The notes under the pieces: generated by a model
The model's database searches: none
What the model was told of the DNA's origin: nothing
The model's input: the letters and a program-made list of their open reading frames with translations, nothing else
In this document: one piece after another, positions 18,258 through 26,727 of the stretch
Position numbering within the stretch: position 1 is the stretch's first letter
Layout: every line of letters starts with the position of its first letter
Assembly: GCF_001665235.1 (NCBI RefSeq)
Contig: NZ_LZSC01000021.1
Coordinates: forward strand, 62,001 to 126,000
DNA: 64,000 nt
Direction of reading: 5' to 3'
Origin: Mycobacterium sp. 1100029.7
GTDB lineage: Bacteria > Actinomycetota > Actinomycetes > Mycobacteriales > Mycobacteriaceae
Program-made: the position numbers and the translations under genes

Positions 18258-19303
18258 CAGACACGCTCCTTGAGTCCGTACAGCTCACTGGCGTTGCGCC
18301 ATAAGACTCGATCGCGCTGCGCCTCGTCGAGCCCCTCGGCGATGGTTCCGGGCGACGACGTGGACCAGTGCGGGTAGCTCGATCCGTACATCAGCAGGTC
18401 GGTCTTGTTTGTGAAGTCCATCCAGCGCCGCGTCGCCGCCGCGTCGATCGGCCCGTCGAACGCCGACGAGCAGAATCGCACCTGGCCGGGCAGGTATTCG
18501 CTGGGATAGCGGTCGACCCACGGGGTCTGGTCGCGCATGGACAACCAGAACGTGTCCAGCCGCCACATCAACGGGGTCAGGATGTCGTAGCCACCGTCGG
18601 CGAAGACGAACGTCAGGTTGGGCAACCGACCGAAGACGCCCTCGATGATCAGCGTGGCCAGGTGCACGAAGTAGTTCAGCGGCATGAACGCCGCATATCC
18701 AGGATAGGTATGCGCGTGCCCGGCGAAGGTGGGCGCATGATCAACCCCGTTGCCGCCGTTGATATGCACCGCAACCGGCAGGCCGTGCGCGGCGGCAGCC
18801 TCCCAGATGGGCTCGAACATCGGCTTGCCGTACGGCTCGCGCGACTGCATCGGGATGCCGACCTGCACCAGCTTGGGATGCCCGGCCAGCCGCTCGATCT
18901 CGGCCACCGCACCCCGGGGATCCTCCGGGTTGACGCGGATGGTGCCCCGGAATCGGTTGCTGCTGTCCGGCTCGAGCCAGCGGTCCAGCAGCCAGTCGTT
19001 GACCGCCGCGCAGATGCTGGTGTTGAGCAGGTAATCGGCGATGTTGCCGCGCGTCAACGGATTCAGAATCGCGTAGTCGACTCCCGCGTCGTCAAGCACG
19101 TGGCGGCGCAGGGTTTCGGGATCCGAACCGGGATAGTGCTGTCCGTAGAGGTCCTGGCGGTAGTCGCCGCCGGGCGCCTGGTACCACTGCTGCTCGACGT
19201 CGGGGACCGCGCGGAGTCGGTGAGCGGCCGGCAGGTAACGCCGGATCTCGGCGTTGGAGCGGAAGTGCGGTTGGACATTGGTGTCGATGATGGGTGGGTT
19301 CAT
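18257..19303 (-). CDS. Amidohydrolase-2 family protein with degenerate metal site
   Basis: 348 residues, similar in order to the neighbour at 17085, with LPVAVHINGGNG, FVFADGGYDIL and the C-terminal YPHWSTSSPG. The metal-binding start, DTDVHP in the neighbour, reads DTNVQPHF here, and the active-site Asp of STDYPHW is replaced in YGSSYPHW. Loss of these residues in an otherwise well-kept fold suggests a structural or regulatory subunit working with the intact neighbour. Its start overlaps the Rieske ferredoxin stop by 4 bases. Confidence 0.85.
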   Translation of the reverse strand: MNPPIIDTNVQPHFRSNAEIRRYLPAAHRLRAVPDVEQQWYQAPGGDYRQDLYGQHYPGSDPETLRRHVLDDAGVDYAILNPLTRGNIADYLLNTSICAAVNDWLLDRWLEPDSSNRFRGTIRVNPEDPRGAVAEIERLAGHPKLVQVGIPMQSREPYGKPMFEPIWEAAAAHGLPVAVHINGGNGVDHAPTFAGHAHTYPGYAAFMPLNYFVHLATLIIEGVFGRLPNLTFVFADGGYDILTPLMWRLDTFWLSMRDQTPWVDRYPSEYLPGQVRFCSSAFDGPIDAAATRRWMDFTNKTDLLMYGSSYPHWSTSSPGTIAEGLDEAQRDRVLWRNASELYGLKERV

Positions 19304-19659
19304 GCGGTCAGATACACCTCCCCATCAGTGACGTCGACCTGATAGGTGCGGACGCGACGTCGCGGATCGGCGACGTTTTGCCCGGTGGTGATGTCGAATT
19401 CCCAATTGTGCCAAGGGCATCGAACGATCTGGCCATCGCGCACCAGGCGTATCCCGCCGGGTTCGCCGGGTGCCGATTCGGTGGTGCCGCCGAGCAGGCC
19501 CAGGCATAGCGGGGCGCCCTCGTGTGAGCAGTAGTTCACGATCGCGTAGAGGGCACCGTGCACGTTGTAGACACCGACGCCGAACTTGCCGACGTCGACC
19601 AGTTTCATCCCGCCGGGCGGCAGCTCGTCGAGGGAGCACACGAATCGCCGCTGGGCCAC
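19300..19659 (-). CDS. Rieske-type [2Fe-2S] ferredoxin
   Basis: 119 residues, a single Rieske domain. Cluster ligands are NYCSHEGAPL (Cys and His) and VRCPWHNWEFD (Cys and His); a Gly-Thr-rich insert lies between them. Proteins of this size serve as soluble electron carriers for Rieske oxygenases or P450s. It is the first gene of an operon with the two amidohydrolases and diverges from the P450 at 19819, a plausible electron recipient, though P450s more often use 3Fe-4S ferredoxins. GTG 19659 is the only start before the cluster motif that fits family length. The 159-bp divergent promoter contains an operator copy (19706-19724). Confidence 0.88.
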   Translation of the reverse strand: MAQRRFVCSLDELPPGGMKLVDVGKFGVGVYNVHGALYAIVNYCSHEGAPLCLGLLGGTTESAPGEPGGIRLVRDGQIVRCPWHNWEFDITTGQNVADPRRRVRTYQVDVTDGEVYLTA

Positions 19660-19705
19660 TGGGAAATCACCGCCTCGTCGAGCTATCCAGGACCTTCCGA
19701 ATCAA

Positions 19706-19724
19706 TACTGAGCCCGTTACGGTA
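19706..19724. promoter_or_regulatory. Copy of the TACnGTA-N5-TACnGTA operator
   Basis: TACTGAG-CCCGT-TACGGTA matches 10 of 12 fixed positions. The right half also sits in a small inverted repeat, GTTAC-G-GTAAC (19716-19726). It lies 46 bp before the Rieske ferredoxin start and 94 bp before the P450 start. Confidence 0.55.
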
Positions 19725-19818
19725 ACCACCACAAGCCGTTGGGCTTCGTTGCTATTTATACTATGATAGCGACATTCGACTCGAATCCACCCTCACTGGT
19801 TGCTCAGGAGGAGCGCTG

Positions 19819-21045
19819 ATGCCGTTAAGCACCGACCCCGTCGGACAGCCCGTCACTCTCGACCAGACCGGTGAGACCAGCCCCTATCCGTTCTACGAGT
19901 ACATGCGACGCACCGACCCGGTCTGGCACGGCGCGATGATGGACACGTCGCAGATGCCGGAAGAGCTGCGGCCCGACGACGAGTGGGTGCTGTTCGGCTA
20001 CGACGGTGTGCACCAGGCATTCCGTGACGACCGCATCTTCAGCTCACACAAGTACGACGAGACCATCGGATTGGTCATGGGGCACACCATCCTGGCCATG
20101 GGCGGCAAGGAACACCGTGACCATCGCAGCCTGGTGGCCAAGGCCTTTCGCGCCACCGCGCTGGAGCGCTGGGAGCCAGCGGTGATCGCGCCGGTGTGCG
20201 ATCAGCTGATCGACGAGATCAAGTACGACTGTCACGCCGACCTGGTCAAGGCGCTGACGTTCGAGTTCCCGACCCGGATCATCTCGGTGCTGCTGGGACT
20301 CCCCCCGGAGGACCTCGACATGTTCCGCCGGCTCTCCCTTGACCTGATTTCGATTCCGACCGACATCATGGCCGGCCTCACCGCGGCGAGTGAGTTGCAG
20401 GGCTACTTCCTCAACCAGGTCGAGCAGCGTCGCCGTAAGCGCACCGACGACATCATCGGCGACCTGGTTGCCGCCGAGATCGATGGCGAGAAACTCTCCG
20501 ACGACGCGATCATCGCGTTTCTGCGGCTGCTGTTGCCGGCCGGGCTGGAGACGACCTACCGGTCGTCGGGAAACCTGCTGTACCTGCTGTTGACGCATCC
20601 CGACCAGTTGGAGATGGTCCGCCGGGACCGGAGCCTGATTCCCGCGGCGATCGAAGAGGGCCTGCGGGTGGAGACGCCCCTGACCATGGTCATGCGCACC
20701 ACCACCGAAGACGTCGAGATCGGCGGCAAGACCATTCCCGCGGATGCCCAGGTCGACATGTGTATGGGGTCGGCCAACCGGGACGAAAGCCGTTGGCCCG
20801 ACCCGGATCGTTTCGACATCCACCGGCCACGCAACGCGCACATCGCATTCGCCGGCGGCATCCACATGTGCCTCGGAATGCATCTGGCGCGGCTGGAAAC
20901 CCGTGTCATGTTGAACAGCCTGCTCGACCGGGTCTCGAACGTGGCCTTCGTTCCCGACGACGGCAGCGGTGAGGACTCCCGGATCGTGGGCCTTACGTTC
21001 CGGTCGCCGAACAAACTTCCTGTCACGTTCACCCCTGCCGCATGA
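19819..21045 (+). CDS. Cytochrome P450
   Basis: 408-residue soluble bacterial P450. The heme-binding loop is FAGGIHMCLGMHLARLE with the axial Cys near residue 351; EEGLRVETP is the ExxR helix. The I-helix motif is LLPAGLETTYRSSGN, where the usual acid-Thr pair is Glu-Thr. AGGAGG at 19807 precedes the ATG. The next gene, an alcohol dehydrogenase, overlaps by 4 bases, so hydroxylation followed by alcohol oxidation is a natural reading. The same unusual I-helix occurs in the P450 at 45531, making these two a subfamily distinct from the P450 at 32176. Confidence 0.93.
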   Translation: MPLSTDPVGQPVTLDQTGETSPYPFYEYMRRTDPVWHGAMMDTSQMPEELRPDDEWVLFGYDGVHQAFRDDRIFSSHKYDETIGLVMGHTILAMGGKEHRDHRSLVAKAFRATALERWEPAVIAPVCDQLIDEIKYDCHADLVKALTFEFPTRIISVLLGLPPEDLDMFRRLSLDLISIPTDIMAGLTAASELQGYFLNQVEQRRRKRTDDIIGDLVAAEIDGEKLSDDAIIAFLRLLLPAGLETTYRSSGNLLYLLLTHPDQLEMVRRDRSLIPAAIEEGLRVETPLTMVMRTTTEDVEIGGKTIPADAQVDMCMGSANRDESRWPDPDRFDIHRPRNAHIAFAGGIHMCLGMHLARLETRVMLNSLLDRVSNVAFVPDDGSGEDSRIVGLTFRSPNKLPVTFTPAA

Positions 21046-22199
21046 AAAGCCGGGGGGCAATCCTGCACGACGTCGGCGGACCTTGGTCTGTCGAGGATTT
21101 CGAGCTGGACCCGCCGCGCGCCGGCGAGGTGTTGGTCGAGATGGCGGCCGCGGGCATGTGCCATTCCGACGACCACATCCTCAAAGGGGATATGTCGGCC
21201 CCCAACGAGATGCTGCGCTCGCTCGGGCTGCCGACCATGTTCCCGATGATCGGCGGCCACGAGGGTTCCGGTGTGGTGCGGGAAATCGGCGAGGGGGTCA
21301 CGGAGTTCGCCCCGGGTGACCATGTCGTCATGTCGTTCGTGGCGGTGTGCGGGCAGTGCCGCTGGTGCGCCAGCGGCATGGAGTACATCTGCGACATGGG
21401 TGCCGGCGTGTTGACGCCCGGCATGCCGACCGATGGCACCTATCGCCATCACACCGCCGAGGGCAAGCCGTTGGGCCATCTGGCCAAAGTGGGTGCGTTC
21501 TCCAAACACACTGTGGTGTCGACGAATTCGCTGGTGAAAATCGAGCCGCACCTACCTTTGGCGCCGAGCGCGCTATTGTCGTGTGCGATTCCGACCGGCT
21601 TCGGCTCGGTGGCCAACCGTTCCAACATGCGACCGGGCGATACCGTCGTCGTGGTGGGAGTCGGGGGCATCGGCACCGGTGCGATTCAGGGCGCGCGGGT
21701 AGGCGGCGCCGCCTACATCGTCGCCGTGGATCCGGTGGAATTCAAGCAGAAGTCGGCGCTGCAGTTCGGCGCCACCCACACCGCCGCGAGCGCTGCCGAG
21801 GCGTTGGATCTGGTGCGGGACTTGACCTATGGCGTCATGGCCGACGCGGTCGTGGTCTCACCGTCGCTGATCACCCCCGCGGATGTGCGCGACGCGGTTC
21901 AGCTCACCCGCAAGGGTGGAACCTGTGTGCTCACCGGCATGACGTCGCAGTTGACCAGCTCGGTCAAGATCGATCTGCAGGATTTCATCCTGAGCAACAA
22001 GACACTCGCCGGCACCGTCTTCGGGTCGTGCAACCCCAAGTCCGACATCTTCCGGCTGGCCCGCCTCTACCAGACCGGGCAGCTCCTGCTCGACGAGATG
22101 ATCACCCGGCGTTACCGTCTCGACGACATCAACGACGCCTACGACGACCTGCGGAACGGCAAGATTGTCCGGGGCATCATCGATCTCGGGATCGAGTAA
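21042..22199 (+). CDS. Zinc-dependent alcohol dehydrogenase (NDMA-dependent/class III-like)
   Basis: 385 residues of the medium-chain dehydrogenase family. Catalytic zinc ligands are seen in AAGMCHSDDH and GGHEGSG; the structural zinc Cys set is CGQCRWCASGMEYIC; the Rossmann motif is VVVVGVGGIGTGAIQGARVGG. Length and the GMEYIC segment resemble the mycothiol/NDMA-type alcohol dehydrogenases of actinobacteria, which keep NAD(H) tightly bound. It should oxidise the alcohol produced by the P450 with which it is translationally coupled (ATGA overlap). Its end nearly touches the convergent SDR stop at 22202. Confidence 0.9.
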   Translation: MKSRGAILHDVGGPWSVEDFELDPPRAGEVLVEMAAAGMCHSDDHILKGDMSAPNEMLRSLGLPTMFPMIGGHEGSGVVREIGEGVTEFAPGDHVVMSFVAVCGQCRWCASGMEYICDMGAGVLTPGMPTDGTYRHHTAEGKPLGHLAKVGAFSKHTVVSTNSLVKIEPHLPLAPSALLSCAIPTGFGSVANRSNMRPGDTVVVVGVGGIGTGAIQGARVGGAAYIVAVDPVEFKQKSALQFGATHTAASAAEALDLVRDLTYGVMADAVVVSPSLITPADVRDAVQLTRKGGTCVLTGMTSQLTSSVKIDLQDFILSNKTLAGTVFGSCNPKSDIFRLARLYQTGQLLLDEMITRRYRLDDINDAYDDLRNGKIVRGIIDLGIE

Positions 22200-22201
22200 C
22201 G

Positions 22202-22936
22202 TCACTTTCTGCGTCTGGACACCCGCTGCAGCTGGCCGTAGGCGTCGATCGGACTGTGCAAGGCCAGGCCACCGTCAGCGTGCACGATCTGTCCTGTCAC
22301 CCAAGGCAATTCGAGCACCCCCACAATTGCCGCGGCGACGTCATCGGCTTGTCCCAAACCGCCCAGCGGAGTTCGTTCCGACATGCCTTCCACCCACCCG
22401 GGCAGCGCTTCGGGGTTGGGCAGCATCGGTGTCCGGGTGACACCCGGCCCGACGGCGTTCACCCGGATGCCGTGTGTCCCCCATTCGACGGCCGCGACCT
22501 TGACCAACATGTCGACTCCGGCCTTCGATACGCAGTAGGCGCCCATATCCCGGTCGGCAATCGAACCGCTGATGCTGGACACCGCGACGATCGACCCGCC
22601 CTCGCCGGCTTGAATCATGGCTTGGGCCGCCGCCCGGATCGTCAGCCAGGTGCCAGTGAGGTTGACCGCCAGCACCCGCTGCCATTGCGCGGGTGACTGT
22701 TCGAGCAGCAAACCCGCGGCTCCGACGCCGGCACACGTCACCACCCGGGTGGGCGCGCCATGTTCACGCACGGTCTGTTGCATCGCGGCCGCGACGGCCT
22801 CCGAATCGCTGATGTCGCAGACGATATCGGCGTCCGCCAGATCCCACACCACGACCTGGTGCCCGGCGTCGCGCAACAGCCCGGCGACTTCCCGGCCGAT
22901 CCCGGATGCGCCGCCCGTCACCAGGGCGGTACTCAT
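22202..22936 (-). CDS. Short-chain dehydrogenase/reductase
   Basis: 244 residues, classical SDR: cofactor motif VTGGASGIGREV, NAG-equivalent CAGVGAAG, active-site Ser in VSSISGS and Tyr-Lys in YCVSKAG, then VGPGVTRTPM. The residue after the second strand is Asp (VVWDLADADI), favouring NAD(H). It overlaps by 4 bases the VOC-protein gene upstream, so the two are co-transcribed. The C-terminal tail (QLQRVSRRRK) is an extra basic extension. Likely role: oxidation of a hydroxyl to ketone or the reverse. Confidence 0.9.
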   Translation of the reverse strand: MSTALVTGGASGIGREVAGLLRDAGHQVVVWDLADADIVCDISDSEAVAAAMQQTVREHGAPTRVVTCAGVGAAGLLLEQSPAQWQRVLAVNLTGTWLTIRAAAQAMIQAGEGGSIVAVSSISGSIADRDMGAYCVSKAGVDMLVKVAAVEWGTHGIRVNAVGPGVTRTPMLPNPEALPGWVEGMSERTPLGGLGQADDVAAAIVGVLELPWVTGQIVHADGGLALHSPIDAYGQLQRVSRRRK

Positions 22937-23373
22937 TTCGCCTTGCCGATCAATTCGACGAGGACGCCGTCCGGCGCGGTGATCACCGCCATCGCCACGG
23001 TTCGGCCGTCGGGGGCCACCACGTCGATGCGCCGAACGCCCTCGGTAAAGCCCAATCCCGCCAAGCCGGCCAGCGTCTCGTCGACTTCGCGCTGCAGCGA
23101 AAGCAACATGAATCCATGCCGCGGTGCATCCGAACCCCCTAGCGCGGCGGCAGCGCCGGCCAACTCCACGAGTTCAACGCTGCCACTGCCGGGCTTGTCC
23201 GGATCGCCGAGAAAGATCGACCGTAACCGGTCGCTCGTGGCGCCGAACAACTCCGGCCAATCGCCGGTGAAGTGGTAGTCCATCAGCTGGCTCAGGCCGA
23301 GGCCGTCGCGCCAGAATCGAAGCGATCGTTCAACATCGGAGGTCCAGATCGCCGAGTGGTGTACACCTAACAT
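22933..23373 (-). CDS. VOC-superfamily (glyoxalase/dioxygenase-fold) protein
   Basis: 146 residues with two beta-alpha-beta-beta-beta modules. Candidate metal ligands are His in LGVHHSAIW, His in APRHGFML and Glu in GVLVELIGK, the spacing of this superfamily. Members include epimerases such as methylmalonyl-CoA epimerase, lyases and extradiol-type enzymes; I cannot choose. It is upstream of and overlaps the SDR. Just upstream, ATTGCAGA occurs twice (23387 and 23398), a possible regulator site. Confidence 0.78.
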   Translation of the reverse strand: MLGVHHSAIWTSDVERSLRFWRDGLGLSQLMDYHFTGDWPELFGATSDRLRSIFLGDPDKPGSGSVELVELAGAAAALGGSDAPRHGFMLLSLQREVDETLAGLAGLGFTEGVRRIDVVAPDGRTVAMAVITAPDGVLVELIGKAK

Positions 23374-23425
23374 GGGCTTCCTCTCGATTGCAGATCAATT
23401 GCAGAGTTGCTGCGCCGACGCTTGC

Positions 23426-25330
23426 CTACATCTTGATCGCAGGAATCAGCCTGCTGACGTTCCAGGTTCGATCGCGTCGTGCGGACAACGACGAGATCGC
23501 CAGTCCAACCCCCGTGATGACGAGCAGCACGATGACGGCTTGCCAGAGCCGGGCATCGATGCCGCCGAGGATGAGCTGCCGAAGTCCGTTGACGCCGTAG
23601 GTCATCGGGTCAAAGCGATGCAAAATCTGGAAGGGCCGCGACGTGGTCTCCACGGGGTACATGCCACCGGCGCTGACGAGCTGCAGCATCAGCAGGGCCA
23701 TGATCAAGACGCGACCCACCGCCGGACCGACCAACGCGTTGATCGCCTGCGTCGCGGCGACGAATGCGGCGGAAATAAGGATCATGAAGCCCAGCATCGC
23801 CACCGGGTACACCGCGTGCATACCGAGGGCGAACCGGACCACGCAGTACAGAATGACCGCCTGGAACAGCGCGATCGCGGCCGCCGGCAAGTAGCTGGAC
23901 AGCACCACGCGCAGCGCGAGCACCTCGGCGGCGATAGCGCGGCTCTGCAAGGGCCGCAACACCATCCACAACACCAATGCGCCGAAGAACAAAGCCAGTG
24001 TCAGGAAGAACGGAGCCATGCCGGTGCCGAAGTTGGGCGCGGCGTTCTCATGGGAAGCTTCGAGTTGCACCGGACCGCCGATGGTGTCCGCGACCGCGTC
24101 CTTTTGCTGAGTCGTCCAGTTGGGCAACTGCTTCGCGCCGTCGGCGAGTTTGGTCGACAGCTCGGCCGATCCCGCCTTGAGTTGGTGTGCTCCGTCGTCG
24201 AGTTTAGCTATGCCGCCGGCTAATTCAGTGTTACCCGAGGCGAGCTGCTGGGCTCCGTCGCGCAGCTGGGTGAGCTTGGTCACCAGATCCTGGCCCTTGT
24301 TCCCGACTTGGTCGAGGGCCGACCCCAACGGGCTACCAGGCGCGCGCAACGACGTGGTCATCGCGATCGCCGCGTTCTGCGCGTCGGTGAGCTGCTGGCG
24401 GATCTGCGGCGTGAACTGATGTCCCCGGAGCTGATCCTGGACGGCGCGCAGGTTGTTCGCCAACGGGTCCTGGCGCGCCGAGAGCTGATCGATGACCGAC
24501 GACAGCGAGTTTGCGGCGCCATCCTGCGCCGCGGCAATCGCACCGATCTGATCGTTGGCCTGCTGTAGCGCGCCCGCACCCTGTTGCAGTTGCTGTGTGT
24601 CGCCGCCGATTTGCGACACTGCCTTGGCTATCGCGAGCAGCGGGTCGGTGGCCCGGTTGATTCCGTCGGAGAGTTGCCGTGCTCCGGCGGCCAGCTGCGC
24701 CGAACCGGACCGGGCGGTATCCAGACCGGTGACAAGTTGACCGGCGCCGTCGTCGAGTCGAGCCGCCCCGTCGGCGGCCTGCTTGATTCCTGCTCCGGAC
24801 GAAACCACTACCGAAAGCATGTGATTGACCGCCTGTCCGGAGATCCGGTCGGACACGGCGTTGAGTACCTGGCTGATGGCGGTGCGGCCGATACTCGTCG
24901 AAATGTAATTGTTGGCGTCGTTGTAGACGGCGATCAGGTTGGCCTTCTTGGGCTGCCCGGTCACCGGCGACGCAATCGCCGCGCTGAAGTCGGGCGGCAA
25001 TTCGACCATGAAGTAGTACTTGCCGTGGTCGACGCCGTTACGCGCTTGGGCTAAGTCCACGACGTGCCAGTCCAAGCCGCCGTCCGCGGTCAAACTCTTG
25101 GCGATCTCATCACCGGCGTTGAAGTGCTCCCCGGCCACCATGGCGCCTTGGTCCGAATTGACCAGTGCCACTGGCATTTTGTTGGTGTGACCGAAGGGAT
25201 CCCAGAACGCCCAGAGATACAGCGCCCCATACACCAACGGCAGCAGCATCAGCACAACGATGGCCACCCGTGTCAATCGGTTGCGACCGAAACGCTTTAT
25301 CTCCGACCCGAACGCGAGTCCAGCCAGCAT
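23426..25330 (-). CDS. YhgE/Pip-type ABC-2 family membrane protein
   Basis: 634 residues. One N-terminal membrane segment (about 24-44, VAIVVLMLLPLVYGALYLWAF-like), a large extracytoplasmic region to about 430, then about five C-terminal membrane segments. The outer region has repeats of the type DGAxQLxxG (for example RDGAQQLASG, DDGAHQLKAG), typical of YhgE/Pip proteins with coiled-coil cores. The family is related to ABC-2 permeases and to proteins exporting large substrates. The ATG at 25330 follows AAGGGG seven bases upstream. It forms an operon with a degenerate ABC ATPase and a TetR regulator, suggesting an inducible exporter. Confidence 0.88.
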   Translation of the reverse strand: MLAGLAFGSEIKRFGRNRLTRVAIVVLMLLPLVYGALYLWAFWDPFGHTNKMPVALVNSDQGAMVAGEHFNAGDEIAKSLTADGGLDWHVVDLAQARNGVDHGKYYFMVELPPDFSAAIASPVTGQPKKANLIAVYNDANNYISTSIGRTAISQVLNAVSDRISGQAVNHMLSVVVSSGAGIKQAADGAARLDDGAGQLVTGLDTARSGSAQLAAGARQLSDGINRATDPLLAIAKAVSQIGGDTQQLQQGAGALQQANDQIGAIAAAQDGAANSLSSVIDQLSARQDPLANNLRAVQDQLRGHQFTPQIRQQLTDAQNAAIAMTTSLRAPGSPLGSALDQVGNKGQDLVTKLTQLRDGAQQLASGNTELAGGIAKLDDGAHQLKAGSAELSTKLADGAKQLPNWTTQQKDAVADTIGGPVQLEASHENAAPNFGTGMAPFFLTLALFFGALVLWMVLRPLQSRAIAAEVLALRVVLSSYLPAAAIALFQAVILYCVVRFALGMHAVYPVAMLGFMILISAAFVAATQAINALVGPAVGRVLIMALLMLQLVSAGGMYPVETTSRPFQILHRFDPMTYGVNGLRQLILGGIDARLWQAVIVLLVITGVGLAISSLSARRDRTWNVSRLIPAIKM

Positions 25331-25332
25331 TG

Positions 25333-26010
25333 TCAAACCCCTTCGGTCAAGATGCGGTGATCGTGAAGTTCGTGGTCGGGTGCGTCTGTGCCGAGCGGGT
25401 TGGTGACACCGACGACGACCGTGCGTTGCTTCGCGAGCGCACCGAGCCGCTCCGCCGCGATCGCGCGCCGGGCATTGTCACGAACCTGCTCGAGATCGCC
25501 GACCACCAGGATCGGTCGATCCGACAGCAGGGCCAGCGTGATGCGTAGCAAAAACAGTTCCAGGTCCGACAATTCAACGATGTAGGCCCCGGCGGGCGGC
25601 GGAGGTACATCGCCGAAGACTTCCCTCAGCTTCCCCTGACCGGCTTGCAGCGGCACCAGCGAATACCACGGCGCCAGCCACCGGCGCTGCTCGGCGAGCA
25701 CCGTCGCCACCGTCACCGACTCCTCTAGGTCGTCGATGTCGTCGAAGGCCGCGATCGAGCAGTGTCGGCGAATCGCGTGCGGCGCCTTAGCGCCGAGCAC
25801 GGTCAGCGAACCGTGCGTGGCCTTGAAACGTCCCGCGAGGGTCAGCAGCAGCGTGGTCTGCCCCGGACCCCCGGGCATCTGAATCGCGTGAAAGCCAGGG
25901 GTGAGTTCGAGATCGACGCCAGAGAACAATGGACCGTGCTCACCGTCGACCCCTAATCCGGTCGCGGTGATTACCGGCGCACTGGCGTCCGACTCGTCTG
26001 TTACATCCAC
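25333..26010 (-). CDS. ABC-ATPase-like protein with degenerate nucleotide site
   Basis: 225 residues with the outline of an ABC nucleotide-binding domain: TATGLGVDGEHGPLFSGVD at the start, GSLTVLG after the P-loop region, and PILVVGDLEQV resembling Walker B. The P-loop is MPGGPGQTTLL, lacking the Walker A Lys and the first Gly; the signature LSGGQ is LSDLE. ATP hydrolysis by the canonical mechanism looks unlikely. It lies between TetR and the YhgE-like membrane protein in one operon, so it probably acts with that protein, perhaps as a non-hydrolysing partner. GTG start from position after the TetR stop (10-bp gap). Confidence 0.78.
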   Translation of the reverse strand: MDVTDESDASAPVITATGLGVDGEHGPLFSGVDLELTPGFHAIQMPGGPGQTTLLLTLAGRFKATHGSLTVLGAKAPHAIRRHCSIAAFDDIDDLEESVTVATVLAEQRRWLAPWYSLVPLQAGQGKLREVFGDVPPPPAGAYIVELSDLELFLLRITLALLSDRPILVVGDLEQVRDNARRAIAAERLGALAKQRTVVVGVTNPLGTDAPDHELHDHRILTEGV

Positions 26011-26020
26011 GTGGGTCCCC

Positions 26021-26647
26021 CTAGTCGCCGGAATCCGGAACCGAATCCAGCAGTGCGGTCATCAGTTGTGTGAGCAGGTCGGGGTTGATCGATCCGGGGC
26101 GCAAGACCTCTTCCATCGCGACGCCCAGGTTGAGGGTGACGACGAGCTGGGCGAGGTCGGCCAGCCGCCGATCCGACGGCACCGTGTCGGTCGATTTGAC
26201 GATGTGAAGCGCTTGGTCAGCGGCGGCGCGGCGGCGTTCGATCAGCCGTTCGCGCAGCTGCGGATCGCGTTGGGCACGCAGCCAGTACTCAACCAGCAGG
26301 ACGTAATAGTCGGAATGATCGCGAACCGAGTCGAGCACCGAACGGCTCAATTCGTCTGCGGCAATGCCGGTGTCACCACCGCTGGTGTCCAGCACCGCGG
26401 CGATCTGCTCGCCGCGCAGCTCGAACTCGCGGTCGACCAGGGCCAGGAACAGCTCGTCCTTGGACTCGAAGTTCGAGTAGACCGCACCCTTGGTGAAGCC
26501 CGCGGCCTGGCCGACGGCGTCGATGGTGGCGCCGGCAAACCCTTCGGCGGCGAAGACCTTCGCGGCCGCATCCAGGATGCGGTCACGCACCTCGCCACGC
26601 GTGGGGCGGGTTCGATGCGGCTTCACCGGGGACATGTCCAGGAGCAT
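26021..26647 (-). CDS. TetR-family transcriptional regulator
   Basis: 208 residues. The DNA-binding domain spans about 18-65, with ATIDAVGQAAGFTKGAVYSNFESKDELFLAL split over two helices; the remainder is a helical ligand domain. It is the first gene of the operon with the degenerate ATPase and the YhgE-like protein and probably represses it in response to a substrate of that exporter. The operator is likely the set of half-sites at 26655-26682 just upstream, whose sequence differs from the window-wide element, so this TetR is not the likely regulator of the catabolic operons. Confidence 0.9.
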   Translation of the reverse strand: MLLDMSPVKPHRTRPTRGEVRDRILDAAAKVFAAEGFAGATIDAVGQAAGFTKGAVYSNFESKDELFLALVDREFELRGEQIAAVLDTSGGDTGIAADELSRSVLDSVRDHSDYYVLLVEYWLRAQRDPQLRERLIERRRAAADQALHIVKSTDTVPSDRRLADLAQLVVTLNLGVAMEEVLRPGSINPDLLTQLMTALLDSVPDSGD

Positions 26648-26654
26648 ACTCCTC

Positions 26655-26682
26655 GGTATCGATTAGATACCAGTCAGTATCG
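26655..26682. promoter_or_regulatory. Triple half-site operator upstream of TetR
   Basis: GGTATC-GATTA-GATACC (26655-26671) is an exact 6-5-6 inverted repeat. GATAC is followed after 6 bases by GTATC (within 26666-26681), giving a second overlapping inverted repeat. It lies 8 bp upstream of the TetR ATG, as expected for autoregulation. Confidence 0.7.
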
Positions 26683-26727
26683 AAGCATTTTGCGCCTGCG
26701 TTGCGCGTCGAATCCTCGACCGACCTC

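Noticed and set aside
19740..19775. TATACTATGATAG upstream of the P450 as an operator copy
   Set aside because: Only one partial half-site and no partner at the right spacing; the site at 19706-19724 explains this promoter better.
23372..24223. 283-residue plus-strand ORF
   Set aside because: It runs antisense to the YhgE-like gene; the sequence is low in hydrophobic pattern and has no ribosome site.
26655..26682. Whether the TetR operator at 26655 is a copy of the window-wide element
   Set aside because: Half-sites are GGTATC/GATACC with different spacing; TACnGTA pairs at 12-bp intervals are absent.
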